In this document: piece after piece, positions 1 to 10,400 of the stretch
Layout of the letters: each line of letters opens with the position of its first letter
How positions within the stretch are numbered: position 1 is the stretch's first letter
The notes under the pieces: model-generated
What the model saw: only the letters and a program-made list of their open reading frames with translations
Database searches by the model: none
Told to the model about the DNA's origin: nothing
Translations under genes and position numbers: made by a program
NCBI GenBank assembly: GCA_015680685.1
Contig: MNCI01035648.1
Coordinates: 65,588-129,587 of the forward strand
Source of the DNA: Gnetum montanum
Taxonomy: Eukaryota > Streptophyta > Gnetopsida > Gnetales > Gnetaceae
Direction: 5' to 3'
Length of the DNA stretch: 64,000 nucleotides

Positions 1-1012
1 AGCGCAAGGCTGTTCGTGATGGAGGACCTTGCTGAGCACGTTGTTGTCTTGGAAGCGTTGATTGGAGCACCTGCTCCTAATGCTCGATCCCTTGTAGACC
101 ATGCGGTTTTGCACCATAAGGATATCAATGATCTGTAATAAAGCAATGATGTGATGCAAAGTGAACTCGAATCTCATGTTGGCGAGATCGAGGCTCTAAA
201 GGTATGCTTGTTGTCTCTTGAAGATGAGATCCCGTTGCTAAAGAAGATCATTGCAGGATCTTCACATGGGAGTGGGAATCCCAAAAACTCCAAATTGAAA
301 GTGCCGGAGCCAAAACAGTTCGGAGGAAGCCAAAACATCAAAGAGTTGGAAAACTTTCTGTGGGACATAGAGCAATACTTTCATGCTGCTCATATTTCTG
401 GGGACCAGAGGGTCACGATAACGAGCATGTATCTTGTCGAAGATGCAAAGCTCTGGTGGAGGATGCGGCTGAAGAATGATGCGAGTGCCGATCACCCTCA
501 AATCACAACGTCGGAGGCGTTGAGAAAGGAGCTGAAGGATCAGTTCCTTCCCCTGAATGCTGCATGGGTAGCACGAGAGTCTCTCAGAAATCTGAGACAC
601 ACCACTACCTTGTGCGAATACGTCAAGGAATTCAGTTCCTTGATACTAGACATCAAAAATATGTCTGACAAGGATAGGTTGTTTAACTTTCTTTTAGGGT
701 TGTAGCCGTGAGCTCAGGCAGAATGTGAAAGATCTGCCAACGGCCATAGCTGTTGCGGATGGCTTGGTCGATTACAAACGAGGCAATTCTAAATCCAATT
801 CAAAGTGGAAGAAGTCCCATGACGAGGGCAAAAATGGAGGAAAACAACATGGAGGCCCGAAAGACAAGAATAAGGAGGGGACGCCCTCCAAACCCAAGGG
901 AGATGGAGCCTCCCAAGGGAAGAAATTCTCATATGGGTGCTTCATTTGTGATGGACCACATCGGGCTCGCGACTATCCTTCGAGGGAGAAGCTTGTGACC
1001 CTCAGAATTTAG
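1..1012 (+). pseudogene. gag: gag of a Ty3/gypsy element with zinc knuckle (broken)
   Basis: The frame from base 1 to 705 reads a capsid-type protein with the typical run KVPEPKQFGG, then LWWRMR and a segment ending LRHTT...YVKEFSSL, as in plant Ty3 gag capsid domains. Two adjacent stops occur near 139-144 and a frameshift lies between 706 and 725. From 725 to 1012 a basic K/G-rich stretch leads to a zinc knuckle, GCFICDGPHRARDYP, in which the last cysteine is replaced by tyrosine. The protein would have packaged element RNA in cytoplasmic particles. It is not intact, so this is a relic. Confidence 0.8.
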
Positions 1013-1039
1013 GAGGAGTCTGAGGGAGATTGCAGCAAT

Positions 1040-1420
1040 GTGAGGTGTAATCCATTACAGTTGCTGAATACCCTTTCTTGTCAAAAGTCTGCTCCACCCA
1101 ACGAGCTGAAGTTCGTTAAGGTCATTCTCAATGAACAGAAGGTAACCGCAATGCTGGATACGGGAGTGACAAACAATTTCGCATCCCAGCTATTGGTAGA
1201 GAACCTTGGCTTGACCGTCGCCAAGAGCCAGAGCAAGGTCAAGGCTACAAACTCGGGGGCACAGCTAGTTCATGGTGTGATCTCTTCTCCTCTTCGAGTT
1301 GGTCTCTGAGAGGACGATTGTAATTTTATTGTCGTCTTTAGATGACTTTAAGTTGATTTTGGGCATGGAATTCTTTGTAAGGGTGAAAGCTCTAGTGGCA
1401 CCACACTTGGGGGGGTGTTG
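1040..1420 (+). pseudogene. Retroviral-type aspartic protease remnant
   Basis: The frame continues that of the zinc knuckle after a short gap. It contains MLDTGVTNNFAS, the active-site DTG of a retropepsin; most plant Ty3 copies have A rather than V after the G. Downstream, after a break near 1310, bases 1330-1380 encode LDDFKLILGMEFF in a shifted frame, matching the usual flap/helix region that ends 'GMEF'. The protease would have processed the gag-pol polyprotein. The frame break makes it non-functional. Confidence 0.75.
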
Positions 1421-1494
1421 ATTGCCGATGAAAGGTAACCCAATTTTATTCTAATCAAATGTAAAGAGTCGAAATCGATGTTTAAATCAGCAGC

Positions 1495-1975
1495 TCAAAC
1501 GAATTCGGTGGTAAAATAGGGTGAAGCCACTATGCTGGGTGCCTTGGTAGAGATCAAGGAGAACCAAACAATGAACGTTTCTAATTGTGTGAGCGATCTG
1601 CTAACAATATCTACAGATGCGATGCCATTAGAGTTGCCCAAGGTCTTACCTTTAGGGATGAAGGTAGACCATCGAACAGGGCTAGAACTAGGGACAAGGT
1701 CACCTACGAGTGTTCCATATCCAGATAGAGGTGGAAACAGGGGCAAGGGTGCCCATGATCGCTCTGTATTGTACGTTCCCCATGGAGTGGGATGAATTGC
1801 GAAGGCAGTTGCGGGTGCTGTTGGAGGCCCCGTATGGAGAATTGGTGCTCTCCAGAGAAGCAGGCAAGGTGCCGGAGTACCTTGCAGAGCTCGACGTCGA
1901 TTGGGTTCATCGACCTGGTTAGAAGAACCAAGCAACAAATTTGCTAAGTCGAATGGAATTCCGAAGAACAGCTGA
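1495..1975 (+). pseudogene. Pol linker and RNase H C-terminus remnants
   Basis: Bases 1532-1700 encode a linker with LPKVLPLGMKVDHRTGLELG, the stretch that normally precedes the RT domain. Without any RT core the sequence jumps to YLAELDVDWVHRPGRKNQA and LLSRMEF at about 1875-1955. That is the usual end of the Ty3 RNase H domain (W.HRPG..N..A..LSR). The junction therefore marks an internal deletion of RT and most of RNase H. No integrase is recognisable before the putative LTR. Confidence 0.65.
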
Positions 1976-2099
1976 GAGGATTCTTAGCCATTAGATCAAA
2001 GGTGCAAGTCGAAGGAATCAATGCACCAACTACTTGTTCCAATTGGATGACGGTAGTGAAATGGATGCCACATGGGAACGTGGCGAGGAGTTGATCCAA

Positions 2100-2650
2100 C
2101 TCCTACTCAGAGGGATTTCCGACAAGGACGTCAGACTCATTCAGTGGAGGTGGGTTTGTCACAACGTTTTGAGTTGTCGCAATCATAGGTTCATGTGCAG
2201 GCGTACGTGAGTTACAGTTAATCCATAGCTGGAGTGTGGAAAGATGTCTGGTACCGCCAAGCGGAGCCAAGTGCGATGCATGTGAGGGCGCTATAGCTGG
2301 AGTCATCCAAATGTAGTGCATACACACCTCTTATCATTAAAAGAGGGCAGGTGCAACAGATGCGATGGAACTGGTGCTAGATTCATCCAAATGTAATGCA
2401 TGCACACCTTTTATTAAAGGAAGGTAGGTGGGATGGATGCGCGAAGGGACTACTACTGGGTTCACCCATGCCTTTAAATACAAGAAGCTCTGTTCACATT
2501 GGGGCATCCTCTGTACGTGTTGTAACGTATTCCTTTGTAAATAATGGTTGTGAATTTTCCTGTAAACGTGTTTCCTTTGAACTTGAGCATGAGCATCATT
2601 GTTGCATTCGTTGCAAGTAGCTGGCTAGGTGTCGAGGCACTTAACGCTAT
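2100..2650 (+). repeat. Possible 3' LTR/promoter region with 90-bp internal duplication
   Basis: After the pol shreds the sequence becomes non-coding. It contains two copies of a ~90-bp unit, each with CATCCAAATGTARTGCAT, starting at 2303 and 2393, followed by a TATA-like CCTTTAAATACA near 2471. Subrepeats upstream of a TATA box are common in plant LTR U3 regions. No paired LTR or TG...CA boundary can be shown because the 5' end is off the window, so the LTR assignment is an inference. Confidence 0.4.
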
Positions 2651-3830
2651 CACTTGGTGAGAAAAATTAGCCGTTGGGATTCACCCAATGACAGTAACCA
2701 TAGTGCAACACTAAGAGTTAATGTTTAATAAACATCTAATTTTAACAATTCAATGGATTCAATAAAGTTTTACTCAAGTTCTATAAAAGTTTATAAACTT
2801 TGATGTTATTTCAAGTGTTTAGCTCCTTTGCTTAGGCATATGCGTATTCCTCCATAATTCTTTAACATTAACCTAATGGAAAGAGTCTTGACACAAACTA
2901 TATTGAATTACTGATCTACATGAAAATTCAATTTGAATTTCATAATTTGAAAATAAACGACGTTTAAAATAAGTAAATAATTTCAATAAATGTAATTGTC
3001 ACAATTTTAACATTATATAAATGATGGCAAGGAGAGATTTTAGGTGCTTGCTTCACTTATTATAAAACTTGGTTTAAAATATAATTTAGATAAATGAATA
3101 ATTTTAAAATTGTAATCTTCAAAATTGTAAAAGACAACTTGACACCAAAACTACAAAGCTCTGCAAAAGCAAAGAAGAGGTTAAGATCTCTCATCTACTG
3201 ACCCCCTTACAAAAGAGGCTATAATCTCCCTCATCTATGTCCTTAGTCCCTTCCAGGAACCACTTAACAATATGCAATGAAAAGATCACGCCCTTTGATA
3301 ACATTTTGAGCGTTGTACAACCACATGCCTTCGAAATAATGTGCGCTTAAAAAGTGCAGGGAAATATTTTCCTAATTTTGATCGTGGATTATATATATAT
3401 ATATTATAAGAGATTGGAAATAAATTTAGGTTTCAGCCTTAATCAAATCTCATCCATTTCAATCATTTCCCTACTATCAGTCTTCAAAGAATTGCTGTAT
3501 TTATTTTTCCATCAAACCATTCAAAACATAATTAGTTGCAAATTTAATTTAATAATTACAGGTGATTCCGACCTAGAACAAGCAGTCATAAAGAAATCAA
3601 GTTTGTTATGTTCCTAAACATGGGGAGAATAAACCACACGAACAAAACTTCAATGAAAAAACTTAACTTGCAAAAAAAACCACTTGGATTATGTCAAACA
3701 AACAGGACATAATGCCCAACAAGTTGCAAACAGACGACTTAAAAAGTTGTATAATACAACACAATGACACACTGCCAGGGAAGATGGGAATGCTTCTTGG
3801 AACTCCCAAACCACGAGACAAAAGAATTAT
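2651..3830. other. AT-rich spacer between element remnant and SCYL1 3' UTR
   Basis: No coding region is supported. The stretch is AT-rich with many short homopolymers. At 3160-3245 there is a segment (AAGAGGTTAAG, then CTCATCTACTGACCCCCTT) that resembles the body of the SINE-like repeat at 7456-7600. The remainder shows nothing recognisable. Confidence 0.6.
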
Positions 3831-3839
3831 ATTACTCGC

Positions 3840-4151
3840 AAACTTTTAAAAAAAAATTTAAAAAACTGTTCTATTCAAGGTACAAATAACAAAGGATAAA
3901 ACCAGGCGATGCATTCTGTCGCACAATCACTGCATCTTCTCCCCCAGAATTGTAAAGCTTAAATTCTGGGCCACCCAAATATAACAATGAACCACTGACA
4001 TATTACTGCCAGAAACTTTCGCCTAAATGCAACCGTGCAAGCCTGCTCATAACCTTTGCAAAACTGCTCGTCACATGGCCAATGTGTTCTAAGCAAGAAG
4101 TTGTAAAATATAAGGACTATGGTAACATGCAATGATACCGGTACAATGTAT
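3840..4151 (-). other. Probable 3' untranslated region of SCYL1
   Basis: This sequence lies directly downstream of the SCYL1 stop codon on the minus strand. It has no coding signal and is less AT-rich than the spacer beyond. No perfect AATAAA signal is seen; AT-rich signals around 3830-3860 are candidates. The 3' limit is a guess. Confidence 0.4.
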
Positions 4152-4471
4152 TCATAGATCAGTGTTTCGAGTTACTCTCTGTGCACCCAACTTCATGGGT
4201 GGTGCTTTGGTTCCTCGGCCTCTTCCTACAGAAGGTCTATGTGAGGCAGTTGATGAAAGAGGCTTGACTCGGCTTGAAGGTGGAGGAGCAGCAATGGCAG
4301 CCCAAGGATCATCATCATCATGAGAGCTGGCTGAAGCCACAGAAAGTGATTTTGTTGATGTTGATGGCTGAGGAGCAGCAATTGAAGCCCACGGATCGTC
4401 ATCATCAACGTTTGCCTTGTTCATTTCCCTTGCAGGCTTGTTCTGGACTCTCGCAGACGCTGTAGCGGCCC
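4152..4471 (-). CDS. SCYL1: SCYL1 exon 21, terminal (residues 702-807)
   Basis: Carries two near-identical acidic motifs, [12 protein letters not shown] and [12 protein letters not shown], separated by a Ser-rich linker. A basic segment [17 protein letters not shown] precedes the C-terminus RNTDL and the TGA stop at 4154-4152. The duplicated motif looks like a peptide docking site; that role is inference. The animal-type C-terminal RKxx signal is absent. Confidence 0.94.
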
Positions 4472-7400
4472 CTGCAGCACATTTGGAAAGGTCCAGCCTT
4501 AGAAGAATAATAAAAATGAATGTTCCTTGTACCTAATCTAAGGCCAGCTTGAGCTTTTCTGTTGGCCAATATTTCCTTTCCATGGCTAAAAGCATATTTT
4601 ACAACTATTCTTGTTCATGAAAATGCTATGAAATAGAAACCCAGGAATGGCAGCTTCAATTAGTAAGGGTCAAAGAAGGTTACCAGATGTTCGTGCTTGA
4701 ACAATTGGCCGTTGCTGAGCTGCTTGTAGATTTGCAAGGGATGGTACGGGTTTCTTTTCCTCAGGTGGCTCAATATCATCCCATCCATCTTTATCACTGT
4801 CCTCATGAATGCCATTTGCATCAATCTCTCCCCATCCCTCCGTGGATGTAGGGGAAGGAGGGTGATCGATATAATCAGAAGCCGATGATGATTTCGTCTC
4901 AAGAGTTTCTGCTGAATTAAATCCTGGAATATTATAAATTAGTCAACAATGAAGAGATCAAGTACAGGTAAAATAAAATTTTCTAGCCCTTTCATTTCCA
5001 TGTCCATGCAAACCATTACAATTCCAAGCGGGCGGGTATAGATTTCGTAACATTTTTCAGCATTCTAATAGAAAGAAAAATAAGCATAACTGCACTTCTC
5101 GTTTAGACATTGGTGTGCACGAAACAGATAATTCCATTTCCACAAGTAGTTTTCAGGAATCTATTACTAGGTTTACTAAATCCAAAAAGCCCTTATAATT
5201 TGGAAATGGATTTCACGATTTATTATATTTTGTTAAAAAGTGAATACGCGAACCACTAGACACACCTGCAGCTTTAGTTGATGGAGTTGGTTCGTCTGGC
5301 TTGCCTGAAACAAAGCTAGAAGATGACACTGGAGCTTGTTCGGACGGCTTGCCCTTCAATGTCAGAGAACTCATTGCCCATCTATACGTACAAGACGCAA
5401 GAAGGTGAGTCACTTAATTCTTCTCCATATAAGCAATTCAATTAATAAATTTGGAACATAATCAACCGCAAAAGTCCGAAAACATCGACATCTTAGTACG
5501 AAAAAAATCTTGGCACCTCATATTATGTAATCACATAAACAAATTTTCTTATTAATGGAAAACTATTATACATAGGCAGGATTACTTATTTTTTATCATA
5601 AAAAATACATTAAATGCATTAATAAGAATGGAAGAGTCATGACGCCATATCCTAGCGTTCACACATGCTTTTAGAGAATATGTACCATAATTTTCATTCT
5701 GGATTGAGTCACAGACAAAACACAAACCACACCAAGACATAATATGAGGAAACTATGTTTTAACTGTCCCATCATGGAGTCTCATGTACCTAATTGATAT
5801 TGACCATATGAACTTCAAACTAATTAACAAGAAGATGACAACCTTTATAATTAAATTTTACATGGACACATACCCAAGTAAACTTCCACTCTCGGCTTTT
5901 GGAAGGATCCCTTCATTCACGCGCTCATCTCCAGTGGTGATCTGTCAATAATATAACCCATTTAGCAAAGAGAAGGATGAAAACAAAACATAGGATCATA
6001 CTCAAAACATTAAAATATACGACGAAACAAAAACTTTATTTTCGCTTAAAATATTTTTTCTTTACAGGTAAAATAAAATTTTGTTTATAATTATAATTCA
6101 GGTTAGCCTCGATTGCACTACTTCAATCTAGTAAATTCAAATATCAAATTAAAGGATGTTTAATCTTGTGCATCATATCATACACTAAATTCAACTTTAT
6201 TTTAATGAGAATAGATCATAAACATCTTGGACGATGGAAGACATGGTTTGTGTGTGTTTTTTTGTAAGGTTAAGTGTAGTTACTATTGGTTGGATTGTGA
6301 TTTGAATGTAATATTGAGTAATTGATTGCAACATACATTAATAAACTAAAAAACCAGGTGATTATGGAATCAACATGCACAATAGTCTAAGGGAATTTTA
6401 ACTTTCTTTTAAATAGAGCTAGGAATCGGGCAACTGACCTTTTTGGACAACTGAAAGTCTACCGACCAATCAAGCCCCATTCTCAGCCTCTACATATTCC
6501 GTTCTTCATTTCATTATGAAATGTACAACAACGAACTTGCGTAGCTTAAGGAATTATGTTTAAAATGTAAATATAAGCGTAGCTTAAGGAATTATGTTTA
6601 AAATGTAAATATATTCGCAGCATTTACATATTCTGTTCTTCATTCCATTATGAGGTGTTAGCTTAGTGGTAAGAGTCTTGGCTTGGTAACCCCAAGTCAC
6701 AGGTTCAATCCCACTAAGCAGCACTGAGTTATAAATTTAAAAAATAAAAAATAAAAAATCCTTAAGGAATTCTGAAACTGGTCCCATAGATCCAAGGGTC
6801 TCAGTGGACATAAATAAAGAATCTCAATTTCATAAATATATATAGCAACAATAAACTATGTTTATTGCATATAATTTGCATTTAACAACCTAAAACACAA
6901 TGTATTACTGGTGCAAAAGCGGTAATGGCCTAAAATTTCACTTCTGGGTGCTTTTAGTTAATACATGGTGAATCAAGGAAAAACCAAACGTGTGTTTTAA
7001 AAAGCTAAAACTATTTGATTAAAGGTGCCCCCTGGACATACAGCAAACACAATATTTTTGGTTAAACTTAATTAGAACATGAAGGTGTGGCTTGCATTCT
7101 ATAAGTCACAGGTTCCATCCCAAAGAGTTTGCCAGTGAGACATACATGCATTATGTAAAATGATGGTTGAAACTGAACTGGTTCAAACATAATTTAGAAA
7201 AAAATATTACAAAAAGAACAAAAGTTTAAGTTTCAGTTACTGTTGAAAAATTAATTTGACGTAATGGCTACGTAGTGTAAGTTCTAGAAGCCCCATTGCC
7301 ATCTAGTGATGTATCCCGGGAGAATAATTAAATGAAAATAAAAAATTGTTAATATTCAGACAATGGAATCCCTAAATTAGAGAATTAGTGATGAATCCAG

Positions 7401-10400
7401 TGGTAAAGCAAAGAGATTACATAATGCAAGCTATGAGTTCAAACTTTTAAGAACCATCTTTTGGAGTGATGGTATGGTGCTTGTTTCTTAAGTCGTAAGA
7501 TCTGGGTTTGAGCCTGTGAGCAGCCACTCAAAAGAGGTTAAGCTTTCGCTCATCCACCAACCCTCCCAGGACCCTTCCTTAGCGAGATAAACATTGAGCC
7601 TCTGGGTAATGAATCATTGATTATAAGATGCTTAGGCTTGACTTAGCAGGTATATGGGTAGCAAGTGATGCACTGATCGGATCATTAGTACAAGAACATG
7701 ACGGGTAGAATACTGGAAGTGTAAAGCGGTAATACAAATCATCTTAGATAAGTGAATTGAATTTACAAGTTCAAGATTTTAAATTAACAAAACAATTCTG
7801 TGAAATTAGTTAAGTATTTAATCCTTTTCATTGGGATAATAAAATTACTAATGTCAACATACATCTTTTCTAGAGTCATGAAAATACCATAAATTCTGCT
7901 GAACCTCACCAGTCAAAGCATTATCCCATATATACAGTTTAGACAAAACAGTAATGAAAACAGATAAGATAACACGTACTTTCTCGTGGTGCTGTTTCAC
8001 CAACTGTAAAAACAAACTGACTGTCTCAAAGGCTTTGGGTCGCACTTCACTGTACAGATCAAGACAGTAATAATCAGTTAAACCAAGATTCAAAGAACAG
8101 ATCTGTAAAGCAATTGTATAATACTTAATTTATAGATTAAAGGAAATGTTGAACCTCGAATAGTGCATGTACATACATATTTACATGTGAAGCGCTAGAC
8201 TATTTATAAAGATGATACCGTCATACCTGTCAAGATCAACGGTAAGCTTAACAACCTCAGGTAAGATGCGTGTTGCAATTTCTGTAGCCTCATAATATGA
8301 GCTGGTTGCACAGAGTGCCATCAATCCTGAAATGAAACCATGAGATGTCACTTCAATGCATAATCCAAACATATACCCTATAGTAAAATAAAGTAAAATA
8401 ACCTCCTAGTAGCCACAATTTTAAAGAAAATGCCTAAATATTGCCTTAGCTAGATTGGCTTCTAGGTTTAAGGTCAGGAACATTAATGAAATGTGGTTTA
8501 TTAAGAATGGATAAGTTTGCAAGTTATAATACAATATGTGTATCCTGTGGGAGGTGGCAATGGTGCACACAGACGCAAACTAAGATGTATGAGTTTAACA
8601 TGGTAGTATCTATGTTCTTTGCAGAAAAAGGTTGGAAAATGAATGGCTTTCAAGTGTCAAATCTAAGCTATTTGGAAATAACATCCAGGAAGTATGTAAT
8701 ATCATTTCAATGTAAATTAAACTTGGATGTTTAGAACAATGAACCAGACAATGAACATACATCAATTATTTATAAAGCAAAATACAGAAATGGGAAAATA
8801 AAGAATAAATGGTACAGTGAACAACTAGGCATTCCCATATCAAATTATACTATTTAGTATGGACAAACGCACTAGCCATACTGCAGAGAGTTGAAGCTGA
8901 TGATAAAATTGGCTGAGATCCAACATAGTATTATACTTATACTTCTAATAATACATTTTATTTTCTTGTCTTCAATTCTTCTGCCAGTTTGTGCACTCTA
9001 AATGTTGGCAATGATATCATTCCTTTCAATTACTTTTAGAATTTATTACAACAAAACAAAAATGAACTGTCTATACAATTGCGTTGATTACCTGCTCCTC
9101 GTGCATGTGGAAATGTGTCACGAAGCGCACGTGATGTGAATGCATTTATCAAGACACGTCTTCTTGTCTGCGTAAATTGATAGAACTGATCAGACTTCAT
9201 GACTTGATTAGAAACATTGGTGAAAAGCATAAACTTTACAACTAGGGTATCCTATTGTACTGCGTTGAGAATTGTCCCAACGGTAACTTTGAACTTCAAA
9301 CAAAACCAATATTTCTGACAACCTATTAGCAGCTGCATTAATCTGTTCAATCTCACCATTAACGAACAGACTCAGGAACATTACATGCTAAAAATGATGA
9401 GAAAAAACTGACCCCTTCATTAAAGTATCTTGCAATGTTTCCAAGTAAGATCGTTGTGTTTGTTCTAATCGTCGGTTCTTCATCCACCTGAAAGAGGTTA
9501 AATAAATACAAATCAATGCATGATAAAAAATCAAAAATTGAAGTTTCATTTGGATGATGTAATAACAAAGTATGCCTGATTTCTATCTGAAAACTTCTAA
9601 CAATGAAATACTAGAAAAAAAAATCATACCTGTAATTTGGCAAGATGTTTTAACAGAGAACCGTTGATTGTCCGCTGTGATAGCTGCAAACAAGAGATGC
9701 TATGTAAGGAAAATATTTTCTAACAAATAACCAAGGATTTCATAAGAGATGCTATGTAGAATACGTGCACAAAACCATGTATTAAACAAACACATTCCTA
9801 CAAAAATTTCGATAAAATGGTGACCATGAATATTTTAAATACTAACGGGTTTAGCACTTTTACAAAACCAACATTACACAAGCTCCCGCAGATCCATGTG
9901 ACACAAAGAAACTAACTGTTTGCACAATCTATCGATATTGCAGTTACATATACAAGATTCTGGGTTGCAATACCATATGTTGATTAAGCATCACAATTAC
10001 CCTACCAAATAGTTCGGTTCATATAATTAGCAATACATTGATTGTTACTTATAATTATGTTAATGAAATTGAAATTGAAGCTGAAGCTTTATTATATCTG
10101 AAGATCCACAGGATCTATTGGACAAATATTACATTTTCATGCAAATACTTTTCCACAGGATCTATTGGACAAATATTACATTTTCATGCAAATACTTTTC
10201 CACAGGATCTATTGGACAAATATTACATTTTCATGCAAATACTTTTCCACAGGATCTATTGGACAAATATTACATTTTCATGCAAATACTTTAACCTCGT
10301 CTGGCAAGCCAGCAAACTCAACTGTCTGGTTTTAGCTTAAAAAATTATAATTCATTTACATCATAAAAAAATTCAGCTTTAGGATGCTTCATTAAGGAGA

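Larger units (their letters stand above)
1..2650 (+). mobile_element. Decayed Ty3/gypsy LTR retrotransposon, 5' end outside the window
   Basis: Reading left to right on the plus strand there is a gag polyprotein, a zinc knuckle, an aspartic protease, a short pre-RT linker, the end of RNase H and a possible LTR. This is the order of a Ty3/gypsy element. The reverse transcriptase core is missing between about 1700 and 1790, so the copy carries a large internal deletion and several stops and frameshifts. It differs in gag and protease from the family at 39-64 kb. The left end is cut by the window and the right end is not defined by a visible target duplication, so the extent is approximate. Confidence 0.8.
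5942..7979 (-). other. SCYL1 intron 17 with SINE cluster
   Basis: GT-AG intron of 2038 bp. It contains a 38-bp tandem duplication (6539-6614) and four tRNA-like SINE heads (6652, ~7080, ~7385, ~7456). Outside these, no coding segment is seen. Confidence 0.8.

Noticed and set aside
6652-6730. tRNA-like sequence with A and B boxes
   Set aside because: It has a SINE body and tail, recurs in the window, and could not be given a credible full cloverleaf. It is a SINE head, not a tRNA gene.
10110-10293. Regularly repeated units that might suggest a CRISPR array
   Set aside because: Units are directly abutting with no spacers, the host is a plant, and the unit matches a LINE 3' end.
10038-10340. 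100-codon plus-strand open frame
   Set aside because: It reads through the 47-bp minisatellite; three units make 141 bp, so the frame stays open by arithmetic. The peptide is repetitive and unrelated to any family.
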